DNA from: Acidobacteriaceae bacterium
Lineage (GTDB): Bacteria > Acidobacteriota > Terriglobia > Terriglobales > Acidobacteriaceae
Direction: 5' to 3'
Length of the DNA: 64,000 bases
Assembly (NCBI GenBank): GCA_030037545.1
Contig: JASHRF010000068.1
Span: forward strand, 1 to 64,000
Part shown: in pieces, positions 26,960 through 35,235 of the stretch
Position numbering within the stretch: position 1 is the first letter of the stretch
Layout of the letters: each line of letters begins with the position of its first letter
The notes under the pieces: model-generated
What the model was told of the DNA's origin: nothing
The model's database searches: none
What the model saw: only the letters and a program-made list of their open reading frames with translations
Made by a program: the position numbers and the translations under genes

Positions 26960-28036
26960 TTAACTATCCTGGTCGTAGTCGAGCACGAGTTCATTTGTGA
27001 GCGCGTAGCTCTGGCAGGGTAGAATGAAGCCCCGCGCGATCTCGTAGTCTTCGAGAGCGTACTGCGCGCCCATCTCGACCTGGCCGCGCGTCAACTTGCA
27101 GCGGCAGGTGGAGCAGACGCCGCCCTTGCAGGAGTAAGGCAGCTCGAATCCCTGCTCGAGCGCCGAGTCGAGAACCGTTTGCTGATTACGCGCGAAGGAA
27201 AATTCGCGCCGCCGCCCGTCTTGAACCACGGTCACTTTGCATTCCTGGGCGCGGCATTCGGCTCCTGATCGCGGACTGCGCGGGCCCCGGGGAAGGGCGT
27301 CGGAAAAGAGTTCCATCTTAATGCGCGATTTGTCGATGCGGCGCGACCGAAGGCTCCCTGAAACCGCCTCCATCATGCTGCGGGGACCGCAGATGTAAGC
27401 GACGTCAATCGTGGAGGGATCAATCCAATGCTTGAAGAGCTGGTCGCATTTATCGCCATCGATGCGGCCAGTGAAGAGTTCGATGTCCTGATGCTCGCGG
27501 CTGAGAATGTGAATCAGATTGAAGCGCGCGGTGTAGCGATCTTTAATGTCGGCAAGCTCTTCGCGAAAGAGCACGGAGGTGGAAGCGCGATTGCCATAAA
27601 CCAGCGTCATGTGGCTGCGCGGCTCCGCAGCGAGCGTGGTTTTGATGATGGACAGGACCGGGGTGATGCCGCTTCCGGCGGCAAAGGCAAGGTGATGGCG
27701 CGCGGCCGCGGGCTCCAGCGGCACGTGGAAGCGGCCTGCCGGTTCCATACAGTCGATCACCTGTCCAGGCTTCAGGTTTTCATGAGCCCAGGAAGAAAAG
27801 AGGCCGTCGGCTACGCGCTTGATGGCAATGCGCAGTGTATTTTCGAAGGGAGCCGAACAGATGGAGTAGGAACGGCGCAGCTCTTCGCCATTGACTACGA
27901 CACGCAGCGTGAGGTGCTGGCCCTGCACGAAGCGAAACGCGTCGCGCAACGTGTCCGGCACGTCGAAAGTGACGACGACGGCGTCCCGGGTTTCGTTTCG
28001 GCAACTCGCGATGCGCAGCGGATGAAACTGGCTCAT
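26960..28036 (-). CDS. paaE: Phenylacetyl-CoA 1,2-epoxidase reductase subunit
   Basis: This 358-residue protein has an N-terminal ferredoxin-NADP reductase module with RRSYSICS (FAD) and GSGITPVLSIIKT (NADPH), and a C-terminal plant-type [2Fe-2S] domain with CKGGVCSTC and a distal CQ. PaaE delivers electrons to the PaaABC oxygenase. The gap between the two modules (about residues 225-260) is rich in Arg and Ser. The ATG at 28036 lies 10 bases after the paaD stop. The gene is also called paaK in some organisms; it is not the CoA ligase. Confidence 0.9.
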   Translation of the reverse strand: MSQFHPLRIASCRNETRDAVVVTFDVPDTLRDAFRFVQGQHLTLRVVVNGEELRRSYSICSAPFENTLRIAIKRVADGLFSSWAHENLKPGQVIDCMEPAGRFHVPLEPAAARHHLAFAAGSGITPVLSIIKTTLAAEPRSHMTLVYGNRASTSVLFREELADIKDRYTARFNLIHILSREHQDIELFTGRIDGDKCDQLFKHWIDPSTIDVAYICGPRSMMEAVSGSLRSRRIDKSRIKMELFSDALPRGPRSPRSGAECRAQECKVTVVQDGRRREFSFARNQQTVLDSALEQGFELPYSCKGGVCSTCRCKLTRGQVEMGAQYALEDYEIARGFILPCQSYALTNELVLDYDQDS

Positions 28037-28046
28037 GTGTTGGCGC

Positions 28047-28589
28047 TCAATGGCACTTGAAGTAATCGAACGGCTCCAGACAGTCCTGGCAACGATAGAG
28101 GGCCTTGCACAGCGTGGATCCGAATTGGCTGATCGGCGTCGTATGTGTCGAGCCGCAATGCGGGCACGGCGGAGTTGCTTGCGGTGCGCCGGAAGCGATC
28201 TCCGCCAGAATGGTTGTGAATTGCCCTGACGCGCGGCCGGCGGGCGGAGCGATGCCGAAGGCGCGGAGGCTTTCGCGGCCTTGCGGCGAGAGCCAGTCGG
28301 TGGTCCACGCGGGCGAGAGCTGAACGCGCAACTCTACGCGCGCGATGCCATGTTCCTCCAGCTCGTCCCGAATGCGCGACTGAATCACGGCTGTGGCCGG
28401 GCAACCGGAATATGTGGGCGTGATGGTGACTACGCAGGAGTTGTTGTCTTCGCTCCATGCGACGTCGCGCACGATGCCGAGATCGACGATGGAGACCACG
28501 GGAATCTCCGGATCGGTAACCGCGCGCAGCCAATCCCGGATCTGATCGATATTCGGGCGAGCCGGCGCGAAGGTCTCGTTGATGGGCAT
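28047..28589 (-). CDS. paaD: Phenylacetate epoxidase accessory protein (MIP18/DUF59 family)
   Basis: The start is the ATG at 28589 (MPINETF), in a frame that runs far upstream through unrelated sequence. The product is 180 residues. Residues about 13-110 form the DUF59 domain, with VTDPEIPVVSIVDLG and PTYSGCPATAVI. The C-terminal region has CPHCGSTHTTPISQFGSTLC and CQDC, a zinc-ribbon-like pair. Family members are thought to help assemble Fe centres of the oxygenase or transfer Fe-S clusters. It lies five bases after the paaC stop. Confidence 0.85.
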   Translation of the reverse strand: MPINETFAPARPNIDQIRDWLRAVTDPEIPVVSIVDLGIVRDVAWSEDNNSCVVTITPTYSGCPATAVIQSRIRDELEEHGIARVELRVQLSPAWTTDWLSPQGRESLRAFGIAPPAGRASGQFTTILAEIASGAPQATPPCPHCGSTHTTPISQFGSTLCKALYRCQDCLEPFDYFKCH

Positions 28590-28594
28590 GGTTC

Positions 28595-29356
28595 TCACCA
28601 CGCGGCTCCCGGATGTTCGCGGTGCAACACCTGCATCTCGGCGAGCAAGTAGCTCAGGTGCTCTGTGTGCAGACCCTGCTTGCCGCCCTTGTGCATCCAC
28701 GCGTCGAGAGGCGGCATGTGCAGTGTGGCTGCTTCGAAGACCTGGCGGACGAAGCGTAGCCAGTCGTCCCTGAGTGCATGAGGATCGAAGGCCATGCCCG
28801 CTTCCGCCATGGTGGAATCGACGAAATCGGCGGTGAAAAATTCGCCGGTATAGGGCCAGAGCGAATCGGCGGCCGATGCCATGCGGGCGCGACTCTCGGC
28901 GGTGCCATCGCCGAGGCGCACGATCAGATCGGAACTGCGGCGCAAGTGATAAGCGGTTTCCTTGCGCGATTTGGCGGCGATTTCCGCGATGCGCGGATCG
29001 GTGGAGCTTTCCAGGCGGGCCAGCGCGAGATTGTGCCACACGTCGAAGTAGAACTGGCGCATGAGGACGTGGGCGTAACTGCTGCTGGGCTGCTCGACGA
29101 GCAGGAGGTTGTGAAACTCGCGATCGCCTCGCAGGTAGGCGAGAGCGTCTTCATCGCGGCCCGCGGCTTCAATCTCGCCGGCGTAAGTGAGCCACAGCCG
29201 CGCCTGACCCAGAAGATCAAGCGCGGTATTGGCGAGGGCCATGTCCTCTTCGAGAGCCGGGCCTTTGCCGCACATTTCCGCGAGGCGCTGGCTCAGGATC
29301 AGCGCGGTGTCGCCGAAGCGGGTGAGGTAGGCGAATTGGATGGACGGAGTCAGCAT
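28595..29356 (-). CDS. paaC: Phenylacetyl-CoA epoxidase structural subunit
   Basis: This 253-residue protein matches PaaC, which has a diiron-oxygenase fold but no metal site. Recognisable parts are YLTRFGDTALILSQRLAEM, ALDLLGQARLWLTYAG, VLMRQFYFDVWHNLAL and HLRRSSDLIVRLGDGT. It forms the heterodimer core with PaaA. The ATG at 29356 lies 13 bases downstream of an RNA hairpin (29370-29390), so initiation may be affected by it. It is separated from paaB by 185 bases, unlike all other junctions in the operon. Confidence 0.92.
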   Translation of the reverse strand: MLTPSIQFAYLTRFGDTALILSQRLAEMCGKGPALEEDMALANTALDLLGQARLWLTYAGEIEAAGRDEDALAYLRGDREFHNLLLVEQPSSSYAHVLMRQFYFDVWHNLALARLESSTDPRIAEIAAKSRKETAYHLRRSSDLIVRLGDGTAESRARMASAADSLWPYTGEFFTADFVDSTMAEAGMAFDPHALRDDWLRFVRQVFEAATLHMPPLDAWMHKGGKQGLHTEHLSYLLAEMQVLHREHPGAAW

Positions 29357-29540
29357 CGCGTGTTGTTTGCCGGAAGTGAATTTCTTCCGGATCCATTGAT
29401 TCCTGCAAAACCGAAGAACAACCGCAGATCGTTCGACTGCGCCGCCCGCCAGACCACCCCAGCCACGAGGACCTGTCGTCGCGGACCCCGGATCGGCGAG
29501 CGGCTTCGCTCAGGATGACCACAGGAAATCAGCCCATCAA
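29357..29540 (-). other. 184-bp non-coding gap inside the paa operon with hairpin
   Basis: Between paaB and paaC there is no reading frame. A perfect 7-bp stem, CCGGAAG (29370-29376) with CTTCCGG (29384-29390) and a 7-nt loop, lies just before the paaC start. It could be a weak terminator, a processing site or a pause; there is no T-run. Confidence 0.5.
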
Positions 29541-29822
29541 TCAAATGTGTTTCACCTCCTCGGGCATGGGATAAAACGTTGGATGCCGGTAGACTTTGCT
29601 GCTGGCCGGATCGAAGAGCGCATCTTTGTCGCCGGGATTGCTGGCCACGATTTCAGAAGAGCGCACTACCCAGATGCTGGTGCCCTCGTTGCGGCGCGTG
29701 TAAACGTCGCGAGCATTATTCATGGCCATCCCGGCGTCGGGCGCATGCAGGCTGCCCACGTGGCGATGGGCCAGGCCATGCTGGCTGCGAATGAAAACTT
29801 CCCAAAGCGGCCAATCGTTCAT
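29541..29822 (-). CDS. paaB: Phenylacetyl-CoA epoxidase small subunit
   Basis: This 93-residue protein starts with the ATG at 29822, which overlaps the paaA stop (ATGA). It contains the PaaB family's [20 protein letters not shown] and [12 protein letters not shown], and a C-terminal [16 protein letters not shown]. PaaB has no catalytic residues and helps assemble the epoxidase. The reading frame continues upstream through the end of paaA, but the start is set by the overlap. Confidence 0.92.
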   Translation of the reverse strand: MNDWPLWEVFIRSQHGLAHRHVGSLHAPDAGMAMNNARDVYTRRNEGTSIWVVRSSEIVASNPGDKDALFDPASSKVYRHPTFYPMPEEVKHI

Positions 29823-30850
29823 GGCGCTCCTTGCGCGGCGCGCGGCGCCGCGGTTCCCTCGTTGCGTTGCGCCAGCTTTGCCGCGTGCCTCTCCAGCGCT
29901 TCGCGGAACCATGCCCCATCTTCGTGCGCCTGGGTGCGAACCCTCATGCGCTCGCGGTTGCAGGGGCCGTTGCCCTTGATCACGTTGCGGAACTCGTTCC
30001 AATCGATGGCGCCGAAATCGTATTGTCCGCGCTCGCCATTCCAGCGCAGATCGGGATCGGGAACGCGCAGGCCCAGATACTCGGCCTGGGAGACGGTCTG
30101 ATCGACAAACCGCTGGCGCAATTCGTCGTTGGAAAAAAGTTTGATGCCCCACCGCATGGATTGGGCGCTGTTTGCCGATTCCGCGTCAGGCGGGCCGAAC
30201 ATCATCAGTGACGGCCACCACCAGCGATCGAGCGCATCCTGGGCCATGGCTTTCTGCCTGGGCGTGCCGCTGGAAAGGACCATCATGATTTCAAAGCCCT
30301 GGCGCTGGTGAAAGGATTCTTCCTTGCAGATGCGCACCATGGCGCGCGCGTAGGGTCCGTAGGAACAGCGGCAGAGCGGAATCTGGTTGATGATGGCTGC
30401 ACCGTCGACCAGCCAGCCGATGGCGCCGACGTCGGCCCAGGTGAGCGTGGGGTAGTTGAAGATGCTGGAGTATTTTGCTTTTCCCGAGAGCAGGTCGCGC
30501 ACCATCTGATCGCGGGAGATGCCCAGCGTCTCCGCGGCGCTATAAAGATAGAGGCCGTGACCGGCCTCGTCCTGCACCTTGGCCAGCAAGATGGCCTTGC
30601 GCTTGAGGCTGGGCGCACGCGTGATCCAGTTGGCCTCTGGAAGCTGGCCTACGATTTCAGAATGAGCGTGCTGGCTGATCTGGCGGATCAAGGTGCGGCG
30701 ATAGGCATCGGGCATCCAATCCTTGGGCTCGATTTTGATGGAAGCGGCAATACCTGTTTCAAAGCGCGTCTGAAACGCGCGCTCCTCCGCGCCGGGTTCG
30801 GTGGGCGCGGAAAGAGTTCGGGCATCGGCTTGGGGAAGCTCGGTCTGCAC
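29819..30850 (-). CDS. paaA: Phenylacetyl-CoA 1,2-epoxidase catalytic subunit
   Basis: This 343-residue protein starts with GTG at 30850; no in-frame ATG is available upstream. It has the carboxylate-bridged diiron centre of the family: [18 protein letters not shown] and [14 protein letters not shown] give the E-x2-H pairs. The long helix [22 protein letters not shown] is also present. PaaA uses O2 to convert phenylacetyl-CoA to its ring-1,2-epoxide. The first ~30 residues are variable and acidic. It is the first gene of the operon, so its expression should be under the divergent paaX/paaA promoter region. Confidence 0.92.
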   Translation of the reverse strand: MQTELPQADARTLSAPTEPGAEERAFQTRFETGIAASIKIEPKDWMPDAYRRTLIRQISQHAHSEIVGQLPEANWITRAPSLKRKAILLAKVQDEAGHGLYLYSAAETLGISRDQMVRDLLSGKAKYSSIFNYPTLTWADVGAIGWLVDGAAIINQIPLCRCSYGPYARAMVRICKEESFHQRQGFEIMMVLSSGTPRQKAMAQDALDRWWWPSLMMFGPPDAESANSAQSMRWGIKLFSNDELRQRFVDQTVSQAEYLGLRVPDPDLRWNGERGQYDFGAIDWNEFRNVIKGNGPCNRERMRVRTQAHEDGAWFREALERHAAKLAQRNEGTAAPRAAQGAP

Positions 30851-30906
30851 TGGAGCCTTCGGGGAACGCGTCGAGGGACGCTTGGAGCGGTTCCCATGCA
30901 GGATTA

Positions 30907-30972
30907 GATATATCGATACAAATATGGAGTTGTCAACAGAAGAGTTGTAATATATTCATGTTTTGTGAACAT
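30907..30972. promoter_or_regulatory. Divergent paaA/paaX promoter-operator region
   Basis: The palindrome GTTGTCAAC (30929-30937) provides a -35 box on both strands: TTGACA on the minus strand (30936-30931) toward paaA and TTGTCA on the plus strand (30930-30935) toward paaX. Toward paaA, ATATAT/TATATC follows 17-18 bases later; toward paaX, TATATT (30951-30956) follows 15 bases later. An inverted repeat ATGTT-N5-AACAT (30958-30972) covers the expected paaX transcription start. PaaX binding here is an inference. Confidence 0.5.
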
Positions 30973-31035
30973 AGGGACCGAAGAGGCGATTTGTTCCGGA
31001 ACCGGGGAGTAGAGCCGGAGATACGGACAGGGCGT

Positions 31036-31989
31036 ATGACGACCAAGCGGAGCGGCATTCACGGCTGGATTCAACAGTTTCTGCGAACCGAGCCGCCGCG
31101 CTCCAAATCGTTGATGGTGACGCTGTTTGGCGATTCCATTGCGCCGCGCTGCGGCGGGCTGTGGCTCAGCGAGCTGATTCAACTGCTCAGGCCGTTTCAC
31201 ATGAACGAGCGGCTGGTGAGGACCAGTACCTTTCGGCTGGCGGAAGAAGGCTGGCTGCAGCCGGAGCGGCAAGGGCGCAGGAGCCGTTACTCGCTCACCG
31301 AACCGGGCCTGCAGCGCATCGAGAACGCGCGCCGGCGTATCTACGATCCGGCGCCGCAGAGTTGGGATGGGCGATGGACGGTGGTGATCCTGAGCCGAAG
31401 CGGGAACCACGTGGCCGATCGCGCGGACCTGCGGCGTGAGCTGGAGTGGGAAGGTTTTGGGACGCTGGCGCCGGGCATTGCCGTGCATCCCTGCGCGGAC
31501 CGGATGGCGCTGGTGGCGGCCCTCGATCGTCTGCGCCTGCGCGAGAGTGCGATGGTGCTGGAAGCGCGGGACCTGGAGATGGTGGCTGCGCGGCCGACCC
31601 GGGGGCTGATGGCGGAGTGCTGGAATCTAGAGGCTTTGGCGGCGCTCTACAAGGGATTTGTGGCGCGTTTTCAGCCGGTGCCGGCAATGATTGAAGAAGG
31701 GATCGATCCGCAGGCCGCATTTGTTGTGCAGACGCTTCTGATTCATGCGTTCCGTCGCGTAGTCCTGCACGATCCGCGATTTCCGGCGGCGCTGTTGCCG
31801 GCCCAGTGGCCTGGACATGCGGCTTACGACTTGTGCCGCGCAATTTATCTGGGAGTTTATGAGGAAACAAATCAGCATCTCGCGCAACACCTCGATGAGA
31901 ATGCACGGCGGATCACGAACCGGGGATTTTACGAGCGGTTTGGGGGATTGAAAAAAGAGCGGCGAGCTAACTCACCAGATGTCGATTAA
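31036..31989 (+). CDS. paaX: PaaX-family transcriptional repressor of phenylacetate degradation
   Basis: The product is 317 residues from the ATG at 31036. An ATG at 30958 in the same frame lies on the likely -10/start region and is rejected. The N-terminal winged-helix region has KSLMVTLFGDSIAPRCGG and FHMNERLVRTSTFRLAEEGWL. The middle domain has WDGRWTVVILSRSG and WEGFGTLAPGIAVHP. The C-terminal region has LLIHAFRRVVLHDPRFPAALLPAQWPG split over a helix, all close to E. coli PaaX. PaaX represses paa genes until phenylacetyl-CoA is bound. It is divergent from paaA with about 185 bp between the starts. Confidence 0.87.
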   Translation: MTTKRSGIHGWIQQFLRTEPPRSKSLMVTLFGDSIAPRCGGLWLSELIQLLRPFHMNERLVRTSTFRLAEEGWLQPERQGRRSRYSLTEPGLQRIENARRRIYDPAPQSWDGRWTVVILSRSGNHVADRADLRRELEWEGFGTLAPGIAVHPCADRMALVAALDRLRLRESAMVLEARDLEMVAARPTRGLMAECWNLEALAALYKGFVARFQPVPAMIEEGIDPQAAFVVQTLLIHAFRRVVLHDPRFPAALLPAQWPGHAAYDLCRAIYLGVYEETNQHLAQHLDENARRITNRGFYERFGGLKKERRANSPDVD

Positions 31990-32306
31990 TGCTCCTGCCA
32001 AGCCGAATTGATCGGCTGCATCAATGCGGCAAGCGTGCGAACGATACTCCCGGGCGGATTAGCCTTCCTATTCTATTCCTTCGCCTGTTTTTGGGTTACT
32101 CCCGGGTTGACGCGCCCGGAGGGGGTGGCACACATCTCAAATTTGGTCGATAGCCGGCACCGGCACGGCATCGGGACGCGGCTTGGGGTCCGCCGCGCCG
32201 ATGCGGGGGCCTGAAGGCGGACCTGAGATTGAAAGTCCAGAAACCGACGCGACCGCGAATCCTATCCTTTTGGCAGACTTCAGCGATCGAGCCTTGCTGC
32301 ATTGGT
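31990..32306. other. Intergenic region, no gene seen
   Basis: This stretch between paaX and the peptidase gene has no supported reading frame. A consensus -10 hexamer follows at its right end. Confidence 0.5.
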
Positions 32307-32312
32307 TATAAT
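32307..32312 (+). promoter_or_regulatory. Candidate -10 box TATAAT for the peptidase gene
   Basis: A perfect TATAAT (TTGGTTATAATCG context) lies 60 bases before the GTG start at 32372. No good -35 is found at 16-18 bases, so the promoter may need an activator. Confidence 0.4.
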
Positions 32313-32371
32313 CGCGGCACGGTTTCGAGTACTGTCGATCTGGCCGCGCAAAATTTTGCTGAGGTTCACTG

Positions 32372-34687
32372 GTGTCCAAATTCTTACGAGTTTTTACGAT
32401 TGGCTGCGTTGTGCTCAATCTGGCCGGGTGGTCTCACGTGGCTGCCGGCGCCGGATTCTCTGACCAACTGACGGCGCCTGCACAAGATTCGTCGCGGGCT
32501 TCGTTGCAGGAACAGCTCGATGCAATCTTCAACAAGCATGCGTACGCCGTGAAACAGGTTCAATTGGCGTGGCAGAACGGCGGAGACACCTACACCATCG
32601 TTGAGCCGTCGACAAGCGGAAAAGGTACGGACATTGTTGCTTATGAGACCGCATCGGGAAAGCGCACCGTCCTGATCTCGGCCCCGCAATTGACGCCACA
32701 AGACGCGAAGGAGCCGCTTTCGATCGACGCGTATGCGTGGTCGCCGGACAAGAAGAAACTGCTGATCTTTACGAATACCAGGAAGGTGTGGCGACAGAAC
32801 ACGCGCGGAGATTACTGGGTACTCGATGAGAGCGCCATGAAGCTGACGAAGCTGGGCGGCAATGCGCCGGAGTCGACGCTCATGTTTGCTACATTCGCTC
32901 CAGACAGCAGCAGAGTAGCCTACGTGCGGGCAAACAATCTCTATGTTGAGGATCTGGCCACGGGACGGATTACGCAACTGACGTCGGACGGTTCGGCAGA
33001 CATTATCAACGGAACTTCGGACTGGGTGTCAGAAGAGGAGCTGGATCTGCGCAATTGCTTCCGCTGGAGTCCGGACAGCCAGTGGATCGCATACTGGCAG
33101 TTTGATCAGTCGGGGGTGGGCGAATACACGCTCATCAACGACACCGCTGCCGAGTACCCGGTGACGTTCAAATACGACTACCCACAACCGGGAACCACCA
33201 ATTCTGCGGTGCGCGTGGGGGTTCTGGCTGCGAGGGGAGGGCCAACGCGCTGGATCTCCTTGCCGGGTGAGCTGCGCCAGCACTACATCGCCCAGATGGA
33301 ATGGGCGGGGAATTCAAAAGAGATTCTAATTGAGTATCTGGATCGCCTGCAGAAGAGGGACCAACTGATGCTTGCCAATGCACAGACCGGCGAGAGCAGG
33401 TTGTTCTTTGAAGATCGGGACGAGGCCTGGGTGGATTCCGTGCCGTTCGATTGGATCGGCAAGACAGGCGTGAAGGAGCCCGACTTGTTCTTCCTTAGCG
33501 AACGAGACGGGTGGAACCATGCGTATCGGGTCGATCGGACAACCGGGAACGCGCGACTGATTACGAATTTTCAGGGCGATGTGTTGGAGAAGGCGGGAAT
33601 CGATCAGGAAGGAGGCTGGCTCTACTTTCTGGCGTCGCCCGAAAACGCGACACAGAGTTATCTTTACCGGTCGAGGCTGGATGGGCAAGGGAAGCCGGAG
33701 CGTGTAACGCCCGCGGACGAGCCGGGGTTCCATAGCTATTACGTTTCGCCCAACGGACATTGGGCCATTCACGCCTACAGCAGCTTCGCGCGGCCACCGG
33801 TATTCGAAGTGGTAAGCCTGCCTGACCACAAGGTCTTGCGCACGCTGGAGGATAACCACGAGCTGGCAGAGAAGTCGAAAGCCATCCTGCCGGGACCTCC
33901 GGAGTTTCTGAAGGTCACGGTGGCGAACGGAGTAATGCTGGATGGGTACATGATCAAGCCGCCGGACTTCAACCCGACAAAGAAGTATCCGGTGCTGGTT
34001 TATGTCTATGGCGAGCCCGCGGATCAGACAGTGGTCGACAGATGGGACGGTGTACTCGGGCTTTTCCATTCACTCCTTGCGCGGGAGGGCTACTTGGTGA
34101 TCTCGTTCGATAATGAGGGAACGCCAGCGCCAAAGGGACGGGAGTGGAGGAAGTGCGTCTACGGCGCGCTGGGGGTGCTGTCGTCGGCACAGCAGGTGCA
34201 GGCGATTCAGGCCTTGGCTCGTGACCGGAAATACATCGATACTTCACGCATGGCGATCTGGGGATGGAGCGGCGGCGCGTCGAACACCTTGAATGTGATG
34301 TTTCGATACCCAGGCGTGTTTTCGACGGGCATCTCAGTCGCGCCAGTTGCGGACCAGAGGCACTACGACTCGATCTATCAGGAACGCTATATGGGACTGC
34401 CTGAAACGAACCAGCAGGGATACCATGATGGCTCGCCGATCAATTTTGCGCAAGGACTCGCGGGCCATCTGCTTATCGTGCATGGTTCGGGCGACGACAA
34501 CGTCCATTTTCAGGGTACCGAATTGCTGATTAACAAGCTCGTTGAACTGGGAAAGCCTTTCGACTTCATGGAATACCCGAATCGGACGCACTCCATTTCA
34601 GAGGGCGCGGGCACCTCATTCCACTTGTACAGCCTGATTGCCCGGTACCTCGAAGAGCATGTTGCGCCGGGAGGCGTCGCACAGTAG
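32372..34687 (+). CDS. Dipeptidyl peptidase IV-type S9 family peptidase
   Basis: This 771-residue secreted peptidase starts with GTG at 32372, seven bases after GAGG (32361-32364). A signal peptide covers about residues 1-26. Residues about 90-500 form the eight-bladed propeller of prolyl peptidases; DWVSEEELDLR carries the acidic pair that binds the substrate N-terminus in DPP-IV. The C-terminal alpha/beta-hydrolase domain has the serine in GWSGG (S633), the aspartate in GDDNVH (D708) and the histidine in NRTHS (H740). It should release X-Pro or X-Ala dipeptides from N-termini of peptides in the periplasm. All catalytic residues appear present. Confidence 0.92.
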   Translation: MSKFLRVFTIGCVVLNLAGWSHVAAGAGFSDQLTAPAQDSSRASLQEQLDAIFNKHAYAVKQVQLAWQNGGDTYTIVEPSTSGKGTDIVAYETASGKRTVLISAPQLTPQDAKEPLSIDAYAWSPDKKKLLIFTNTRKVWRQNTRGDYWVLDESAMKLTKLGGNAPESTLMFATFAPDSSRVAYVRANNLYVEDLATGRITQLTSDGSADIINGTSDWVSEEELDLRNCFRWSPDSQWIAYWQFDQSGVGEYTLINDTAAEYPVTFKYDYPQPGTTNSAVRVGVLAARGGPTRWISLPGELRQHYIAQMEWAGNSKEILIEYLDRLQKRDQLMLANAQTGESRLFFEDRDEAWVDSVPFDWIGKTGVKEPDLFFLSERDGWNHAYRVDRTTGNARLITNFQGDVLEKAGIDQEGGWLYFLASPENATQSYLYRSRLDGQGKPERVTPADEPGFHSYYVSPNGHWAIHAYSSFARPPVFEVVSLPDHKVLRTLEDNHELAEKSKAILPGPPEFLKVTVANGVMLDGYMIKPPDFNPTKKYPVLVYVYGEPADQTVVDRWDGVLGLFHSLLAREGYLVISFDNEGTPAPKGREWRKCVYGALGVLSSAQQVQAIQALARDRKYIDTSRMAIWGWSGGASNTLNVMFRYPGVFSTGISVAPVADQRHYDSIYQERYMGLPETNQQGYHDGSPINFAQGLAGHLLIVHGSGDDNVHFQGTELLINKLVELGKPFDFMEYPNRTHSISEGAGTSFHLYSLIARYLEEHVAPGGVAQ

Positions 34688-34710
34688 AAAACCTCCGCAT
34701 TTAAGGAGCA

Positions 34711-34930
34711 CTAGGGGTGAGGCAAGCTCGCGGCGTAGAGAAACCAGGCAGCGTGGGGCAGCCACTGCTCGGTCCAGCGCCAGTCATCGTCTTTATCGTT
34801 GACCGCATAGCCCTGGTTTGAAAGCGAGGCCATCCTCGTCGTCCACGGCCGCGGCGATGCCCTTGATGATGGCGCCGGAAGCATTGGTGTGCTTCCACGA
34901 GCCGAAAACGCAGAGTGACACGCGGATCCG
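34711..34930 (-). pseudogene. Frameshifted remnant of an unidentified gene
   Basis: On the minus strand, two protein-like stretches occur in different frames. From 34930 the frame gives RIRVSLCVFGSWKHTNAS then GAIIKGIAAAVDDED. Near 34820 a one-base shift leads to SNQGYAVNDKDDDWRWTEQW then LPHAAWFLYAASLPHP and a TAG at 34711-34713. No start or ribosome site is seen and a stop lies upstream. It looks like the decayed 3' end of a gene; the family is not recognised. The rest of the gap 34688-35235 holds no intact gene. Confidence 0.35.
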
Positions 34931-35042
34931 CTATGAGTTTTGCGGGCGGAAGGAATCGGGTGCCCAGCAATGTTTCATCCGCACCAACGGGTTGCCCCGC
35001 GCGTGTCAATTTTCTGCAAATTATTTTCGTAAACCGACTACA

Positions 35043-35059
35043 AAATTCTTCCAGAATTT
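35043..35059. promoter_or_regulatory. 17-bp AT-rich palindrome upstream of the phosphoesterase gene
   Basis: AAATTCT-TCC-AGAATTT is a perfect palindrome with 7-bp arms inside an AT-rich stretch (about 35010-35070), roughly 180 bases before the ATG at 35236. It may be an operator; no promoter boxes of good quality were found around it. Confidence 0.3.
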
Positions 35060-35235
35060 ACAAGCGCGTAAGCGAGGCAACACTTTCAGTTTGGTAATCG
35101 ATAGTTGTCGGGTTATTCGGACCTTCCGGGATGGCAACGCGAATCCCCAAGGTTGGGTTGTGCCCACTGGCAACCTTCCCCCAAAACGTTCCCCAGCGAT
35201 CTCCGAAGCGATCCGCCCGGCATGGAGGAGTTTCG

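Noticed and set aside
30958..31035. ATG at 30958 as paaX start
   Set aside because: It overlaps the predicted -10/start point of the paaX promoter, has no ribosome site, and the extra 26 residues are not conserved in PaaX.
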